DNA of 64,000 bases, from positions 8,126,719 to 8,190,718 of the forward strand of contig OX392541.1 in assembly GCA_947623455.1 (NCBI GenBank), given 5' to 3'. The stretch comes from Mimachlamys varia. Its lineage: Eukaryota; Mollusca; Bivalvia; Pectinida; Pectinidae. Position 1 is the stretch's first letter. Every line of letters begins with the position of its first letter. Position numbers and translations under genes: made by a program. Positions 63,808 to 64,000 of this stretch are shown one piece after another. Below the pieces are notes generated by a model, which saw nothing but the letters and a program-made list of their open reading frames with translations, had not been told where the DNA came from and made no database searches.

Positions 63808-64000
63808 CAATGGAGGGGGAGGGGGGGTCTCGGATGGGTCAGGAAAACGGGGAGGGGGCTTGCATGAGATAGGAAAATTGATCCGGGAAGGGGGGCTCGG
63901 CTGGGTCAGGAACATGGGGAGGGGGGCTTGTCTGGGTCAGGGAAATTGATTTGGGAGGGGGGTTCGGCTGGGTCAGGAAATTGGGAAGGGGGGCTTGCAT
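63808..64000. repeat. G-rich tandem repeat running off the right edge
   Basis: Units of about 30-36 bp read ggctcggctgggtcaggaa followed by an A-containing spacer and a run of 4-7 G. Several G-runs fall within short distances, so the plus strand could form G-quadruplexes. The array continues to base 64000 and its full length is unknown. Confidence 0.85.

Overview
This is eukaryotic, AT-rich, gene-poor DNA. It most likely comes from a mollusc and probably a bivalve, but the species cannot be fixed from the sequence. The evidence is two spliced exons of an invertebrate-type neuroligin, a tRNA-headed SINE ending in a molluscan-style 3' tail, and many minisatellites of the kind common in bivalve introns. 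There are no bacterial operons, no rRNA, no CRISPR array and no complete gene.

The only confident protein-coding sequence is two consecutive plus-strand neuroligin exons at 48653-48802 (150 bp) and 56824-57012 (189 bp). An 8,021-bp GT-AG intron separates them and the split glycine codon joins in phase. They encode the part of the cholinesterase-like ectodomain from the oxyanion-hole strand to the nucleophile elbow. Both catalytic signatures are altered (HGES instead of HGGS/HGGG, and GHGYG instead of GxSxG), as expected of an adhesion protein rather than an esterase. Preceding and following exons were not found and probably lie outside the window. Most of the window would then be neuroligin intron or 5' intergenic DNA.

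The rest is dominated by tandem repeats. The largest is a 36-bp minisatellite at 19864-24607, with 131 complete units and a partial one in perfect register. Others are: 17 bp x 37 (28593-29229), a modular 36-54 bp array (33364-34774), ~25 bp (37754-38258), 54-55 bp x 5 (43742-44013), 48 bp (49069-49549), 60 bp x ~6 with a 120-bp two-unit alternation (52056-52410), 41 bp x ~55 (52981-55262), 40 bp (58871-59048), ~42 bp (60480-60716), and a G-rich array at the right edge (63808-64000). Three large arrays sit in the one neuroligin intron. Many long ORFs in the window are by-products of these periods.

Mobile-element traces are a tRNA-derived SINE (4001-4346), a TA-flanked short inverted-repeat element (51016-51198), a ~300-bp MITE-like element (57128-57425) and a fold-back palindrome (60750-60867). 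Between these are long stretches in which I see no gene. One patch (about 47208-47600, minus strand) has unusually protein-like open frames and may be a degraded or unidentified exon.
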